A program made the translations under genes and the position numbers. A DNA stretch of 6,818 bases from HGM13006 sp964527315 (lineage in GTDB: Bacteria; Bacillota; Clostridia; Oscillospirales; Oscillospiraceae): the NCBI GenBank assembly GCA_964527315.1, contig CAZGOQ010000119.1, positions 1 through 6,818 of the forward strand, read 5' to 3'. Positions 4,508 to 6,818 of the stretch are shown piece after piece (position 1 is the first letter of the stretch; each line of letters begins with the position of its first letter). The notes under the pieces are model-generated. The model was given only the letters and a program-made list of their open reading frames with translations. It was not told the DNA's origin and ran no database searches.

Positions 4508-5872
4508 TTGGCAAAGACAATGATCAACGATTTGACCACCGGCAGCGTAGGAAAAGAACTCTTGAAGTTCTCCTTCCCCTTTATGCTGTCCAATGCTCTG
4601 CAAACCGTCTACAACCTGGTGGACATGGTCGTTGTGGGGCAGTTTGTCGGCAGCGCCGGGTTGACTGCCGTTTCCATCGGCGGCCAGATCACCTGGCTTC
4701 TCTGTTGTATCGCCATCGGCTATGCCTCCGGCGGTCAGATCTTTATCTCCCAACTGGTGGGCGCGGGCGATCACGGCGGCATTCGCCGCACGATCGGAAC
4801 CCTGTTCTCCACAGTTACGTTGTTTTCCATCCTGTTTACCGTGCTGGGTATCGTGTTCCATACGCCGCTGCTCCAGCTGCTCAACACGCCGGACGAGGCT
4901 ATGGCGCAGGCGCAGGACTATGTGCTCATTTGCAGCGCGGGGATGTTCTTTGTCTACGGCTATAACACTGTCTCCGCCGTGCTCCGGGGGATGGGGGACA
5001 GCAAACGGCCCTTCATTTTTATTGCAATTTCCGCATTGCTCAATGTCATCCTGGATATTCTTTTCGTCGGCCCCTTTGATATGAAGGCGGGCGGCGCGGC
5101 TTTGGCAACCATCATCGCTCAGGGTGTGTCCTTTGTGATCTCCGTGATTTATCTCTACCTGCGCCGGGAAATCTTCGGCTTTGATTTTAAGCCCAAAAGC
5201 TTTTTGATCGACGGCAAAACCCTTAAGTCTCTTTCCTATCTGGGCCTTCCCCTGACGGTTCAGACCTCCGCCATCAATATCTCCATGCTCTATGTTTCCG
5301 CCGGTATCAACAACTATGGATTGGTATACGCTTCGGTCTTCGGCATCGGCAATAAGCTGCATTCGATCATGTTTATCATCACCAACTCGGTTTCCACCGC
5401 CAGCGCTACCATGTTCGGTCAAAATCTGGGCGCCGGAAAGTATGGCCGAGTCAAGCAGATATTCTGGTATGGCAATCTGTTCTGCATGGTGTTCTTTGTG
5501 GTTGTCGCGGCCGTCTGCCTGCTGTTCCCGGAGGCCATCTTCCGGCTGTTTACGCAGGATGCGGATGTCGTTGCCAATGCGGGGCATTATATGATCACGC
5601 TGACGGTTATGTTCTCCGGCTTTGCCACCATGACCGCCGGTATCGCCCTGATCAACGGCATTGGCAACGGCAGCCTCAGCCTGATCACCGCGCTGTTGGA
5701 CGGTGTGATTGTCCGGATTGGCCTGTGCATCCTGCTGGCGGGTCCCTGCGGGCTTGGCGTCTGGGGCTATTTCTGGGGCAACGCACTGGCAGGCTATGTG
5801 AGCACCATCATCGGAGACTTCTATTATTTCTCCGGCCTGTGGAGGAAACGGAAGCTGATGGTGGAGCAATAA
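4508..5872 (+). CDS. MATE family efflux transporter (second paralogue, TTG start)
   Basis: A 454-residue polytopic transporter of the same MATE subfamily as its upstream neighbour. Aligned without gaps over residues 95-400, a hand count gives 131 identities in 306 positions (about 43%). Signatures: LVDMVVVGQFVG (37-48, with Asp39 at the conserved acidic position), AVLRGMGDSKRP (157-168), SVSTASATMFGQNLGAGK (294-311) and FTQDADV (348-354). Starting at TTG 4508 gives MAKTMINDLTTGSV, which aligns with MESKTLVNDLSQGPV of the first paralogue and fits the ribosome binding site; starting at ATG 4520 would lose that match, and an ATG at 4280 would add non-homologous sequence running through the terminator and promoter. 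A gtrA-like gene follows after 25 bp, so the two are likely one operon. Substrate unknown. Confidence 0.92.
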   Translation: MAKTMINDLTTGSVGKELLKFSFPFMLSNALQTVYNLVDMVVVGQFVGSAGLTAVSIGGQITWLLCCIAIGYASGGQIFISQLVGAGDHGGIRRTIGTLFSTVTLFSILFTVLGIVFHTPLLQLLNTPDEAMAQAQDYVLICSAGMFFVYGYNTVSAVLRGMGDSKRPFIFIAISALLNVILDILFVGPFDMKAGGAALATIIAQGVSFVISVIYLYLRREIFGFDFKPKSFLIDGKTLKSLSYLGLPLTVQTSAINISMLYVSAGINNYGLVYASVFGIGNKLHSIMFIITNSVSTASATMFGQNLGAGKYGRVKQIFWYGNLFCMVFFVVVAAVCLLFPEAIFRLFTQDADVVANAGHYMITLTVMFSGFATMTAGIALINGIGNGSLSLITALLDGVIVRIGLCILLAGPCGLGVWGYFWGNALAGYVSTIIGDFYYFSGLWRKRKLMVEQ

Positions 5873-5883
5873 TTCCCCCATGA

Positions 5884-5889
5884 AAAGGA
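5884..5889 (+). promoter_or_regulatory. Ribosome binding site for the gtrA-like gene
   Basis: AAAGGA lies 8 nt before the ATG at 5898. In-frame ATGs at 5880 and 5889 are less well served: 5889 overlaps this site, and the only purine-rich motif before 5880 is GGAG at 5863-5866, 13 nt away and inside MATE-2. Confidence 0.5.
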
Positions 5890-5897
5890 TGCACGAC

Positions 5898-6305
5898 ATG
5901 AAAAAGCTATTTCAAAAATACCGGGAAATGATCCTCTATATGCTCTTTGGCTGCGCGACCACGCTGGTCAATCTGTTGGTCTATCACCTCTGTTATGACC
6001 GCTGGGGGCTTGCCAATGACCCCAGCGTGATTTTGGCCTGGTTTTTTTCCGTATTGACCGCATTCGCCACCAACAAGCCCTTTGTCTTTGGGAGTCACGA
6101 CTGGTCCGGAAAGGTGCTGTGCAGGGAAGCGGGCGAGTTCTTCGGCTGCCGTCTGGCTTCAGGGCTGATTGAACTGGTGGTCATGCATTTCGCCGTAGAA
6201 CTGATGGAACTGCCGGGGACCCCGATGAAGCTGCTGGTTAACATTCTGGTTATTATTTTGAACTACATTGGCAGCAAACTCTGGGTCTTTCGAAAAAACA
6301 GTTAG
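5898..6305 (+). CDS. GtrA-like family membrane protein
   Basis: A 135-residue protein with four predicted membrane segments (about 12-32, 43-63, 80-101 and 108-126), matching the GtrA-like family in length and layout. Characteristic motifs are FATNKPFVF (56-64) at the end of the second helix and NYIGSKLWVF (122-131) at the C-terminus. Family members, named after the phage serotype-conversion protein GtrA, are thought to move lipid-linked sugars across the membrane or assist glycosyltransferases during modification of surface polysaccharides; many are unassigned. The start at 5898 is chosen for its AAAGGA site; ATGs at 5880 or 5889 would add six or three residues. It follows the MATE-2 stop by 25 bp with no terminator between, so the two are probably co-transcribed. 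No glycosyltransferase gene is adjacent in the window, so its partner is not known. Confidence 0.88.
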   Translation: MKKLFQKYREMILYMLFGCATTLVNLLVYHLCYDRWGLANDPSVILAWFFSVLTAFATNKPFVFGSHDWSGKVLCREAGEFFGCRLASGLIELVVMHFAVELMELPGTPMKLLVNILVIILNYIGSKLWVFRKNS

Positions 6306-6337
6306 CAGGGGTGAAAAAGCACCCGTTCATAGCGGAC

Positions 6338-6614
6338 CGATGCAAACCGTCTTTTGGCATTTCCTCTGTTTGCAACCGGATTACCAAGTATACAGGGACC
6401 TGAACCGTTTAAAACCTTGCCCTGTTCGTTTGCTTTATTCCACGCATAATAGGTATGAATATACTTCCCATGCGCCATGCGGTTCACTGACCACTTTACC
6501 GTGGAATTCAAGCCCGGTATCATAATCGAAATCGAAGCATGAAACAAGCAAGTCGCTTTCTATCTTCAGATATCGCGTCTCCTGATGTTACCGCCGCTCA
6601 AAGAGTTTGCATCG
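6338..6614. repeat. 277-bp stretch bounded by 10-bp inverted repeats (possible MITE-like element)
   Basis: CGATGCAAAC at 6338-6347 is the exact inverse complement of GTTTGCATCG at 6605-6614. Inside both ends a TCTTT motif follows, allowing a 2-base offset (6350-6354 on the plus strand; on the minus strand directly after the right arm). Size and lack of a gene fit a miniature non-autonomous element, but no target-site duplication is visible outside the arms, so this is only a candidate. Confidence 0.25.
6435..6587 (-). other. Possible 50-codon open frame or gene remnant without a normal start
   Basis: Between stop codons the minus strand reads 50 codons, containing FDFDYDTGLEFHGKVVSEPH (residues 18-37), a soluble, acidic, protein-like composition quite unlike the other frames here. 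There is no ATG or GTG in a useful position; a TTG at 6551 would give 38 residues, with no good Shine-Dalgarno motif. It could be the remnant of a decayed gene, part of a repeat, or chance. I do not recognise it, and do not call it a gene. Confidence 0.15.
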
Positions 6615-6624
6615 AAATCTGTCT

Positions 6625-6818
6625 TTACGCGAAGATGGCCATGGCCAGCGTCCCCGCCACCATAAGCACAAGTCCGATCGCCGCTTTTCGGGACAGCTTC
6701 TCTTTGAAAACAAAATAGGAAAAGGCAATCGAAACGACGATGCTCAGTTTATCGATCGGCACGACCACGCTGACGATCCCGTTCTGAATTGCGTAATAAT
6801 AGCACAGCCACGAGCCTC
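6625..6818 (-). CDS. EamA/DMT-type small transporter, C-terminal part (cut by window edge)
   Basis: The last 63 codons and TAA stop (6627-6625) of a minus-strand gene whose start lies beyond the right edge. The visible peptide begins GSWLCYYYAIQNG, continues with VVVPIDKLSIVVS (residues 17-29) and KEKLSRKAAIGL (38-49) and ends in a hydrophobic helix (GTLAMAIFA). The W-x-x-YY-A-hydrophobic-Q-x-G segment followed by VPIDKLS is characteristic of the short, single-EamA-domain members of the drug/metabolite transporter superfamily, usually about 140 residues with five helices. That length is family knowledge, not seen here. The substrate is unknown. It is convergent with the gtrA-like gene and separated from it by about 320 bp. 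Confidence 0.8.
   Translation of the reverse strand, partial: GSWLCYYYAIQNGIVSVVVPIDKLSIVVSIAFSYFVFKEKLSRKAAIGLVLMVAGTLAMAIFA

Larger units (their letters stand above)
6306..6624. other. Spacer between gtrA-like and the EamA fragment, no clear gene
   Basis: I see no supported gene here. There is a 10-bp perfect inverted repeat at 6338-6347 and 6605-6614, a possible 7-bp hairpin (TGCAAAC 6341-6347 with GTTTGCA 6368-6374), a small hairpin right after the gtrA-like stop (GGGTG 6309-6313 with CACCC 6320-6324, no T tract) and the direct repeat ATCGAAATC (6525-6533 and 6611-6619). A minus-strand open frame at 6435-6587 has protein-like composition but no ATG. No strong terminator is visible for either flanking convergent gene. 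Confidence 0.4.

Noticed and set aside
4442..5899. A 485-codon open frame on the minus strand antisense to MATE-2
   Set aside because: It is rich in Gly, His, Gln and Asp with no recognisable motif and mirrors the whole MATE-2 gene, as expected when reading the reverse of a membrane-protein gene.
6302..6547. An 81-codon minus-strand open frame after the gtrA-like gene
   Set aside because: No recognisable domain and no Shine-Dalgarno site; it overlaps a different minus-strand frame of more protein-like composition and the inverted-repeat structure. Insufficient evidence for a gene.

Overview
The window looks like chromosomal DNA of a gut-type Gram-positive anaerobe of the class Clostridia, probably near Oscillospiraceae. 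This rests on a moderately GC-rich composition, AGGAGG-type ribosome binding sites, sigma-A-like promoters with extended -10 elements, and a GH25 lysozyme with three C-terminal SLH modules of the type common in that group. The taxonomic call is inference from sequence style, since no rRNA or marker gene is present.

Layout, left to right. A dCMP deaminase family gene lies on the minus strand (69-566). Divergent from it is a small membrane protein of unknown function (726-1004, plus). Convergent with that is a secreted, surface-anchored GH25 muramidase (1040-2536, minus) with a signal peptide, a GH25 catalytic domain, a (Glu-Pro)14 linker encoded by a pure hexamer repeat, and three SLH modules. 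Divergent from the lysozyme is a MATE transporter (2747-4102, plus). About 400 bp of structured non-coding DNA follows, ending in a very strong hairpin terminator and a near-consensus promoter. A second, paralogous MATE transporter (4508-5872, TTG start) is followed at 25 bp by a GtrA-like membrane protein (5898-6305). About 320 bp without a convincing gene come next, and the window ends in the C-terminal part of a small EamA/DMT-type transporter on the minus strand (6625-6818, truncated by the window edge).

The genes do not form one pathway. Transport dominates: two MATE exporters of the same subfamily, about 43% identical by a hand count over the aligned core, sit in tandem but appear to be separate transcription units. 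The second is probably co-transcribed with gtrA-like. The lysozyme/MATE intergenic region carries a recognisable promoter for each direction, and the MATE-1 promoter overlaps an imperfect dyad that could be an operator.

I found no CRISPR array, rRNA, tRNA, phage, toxin-antitoxin or defence system, and no strong evidence of a previously undescribed multi-gene system. The points most worth a second look are the interleaved inverted repeats after MATE-1, the dyad over the MATE-1 promoter, the (EP)14 hexamer repeat, and a 277-bp stretch bounded by 10-bp inverted repeats between gtrA-like and the EamA fragment.
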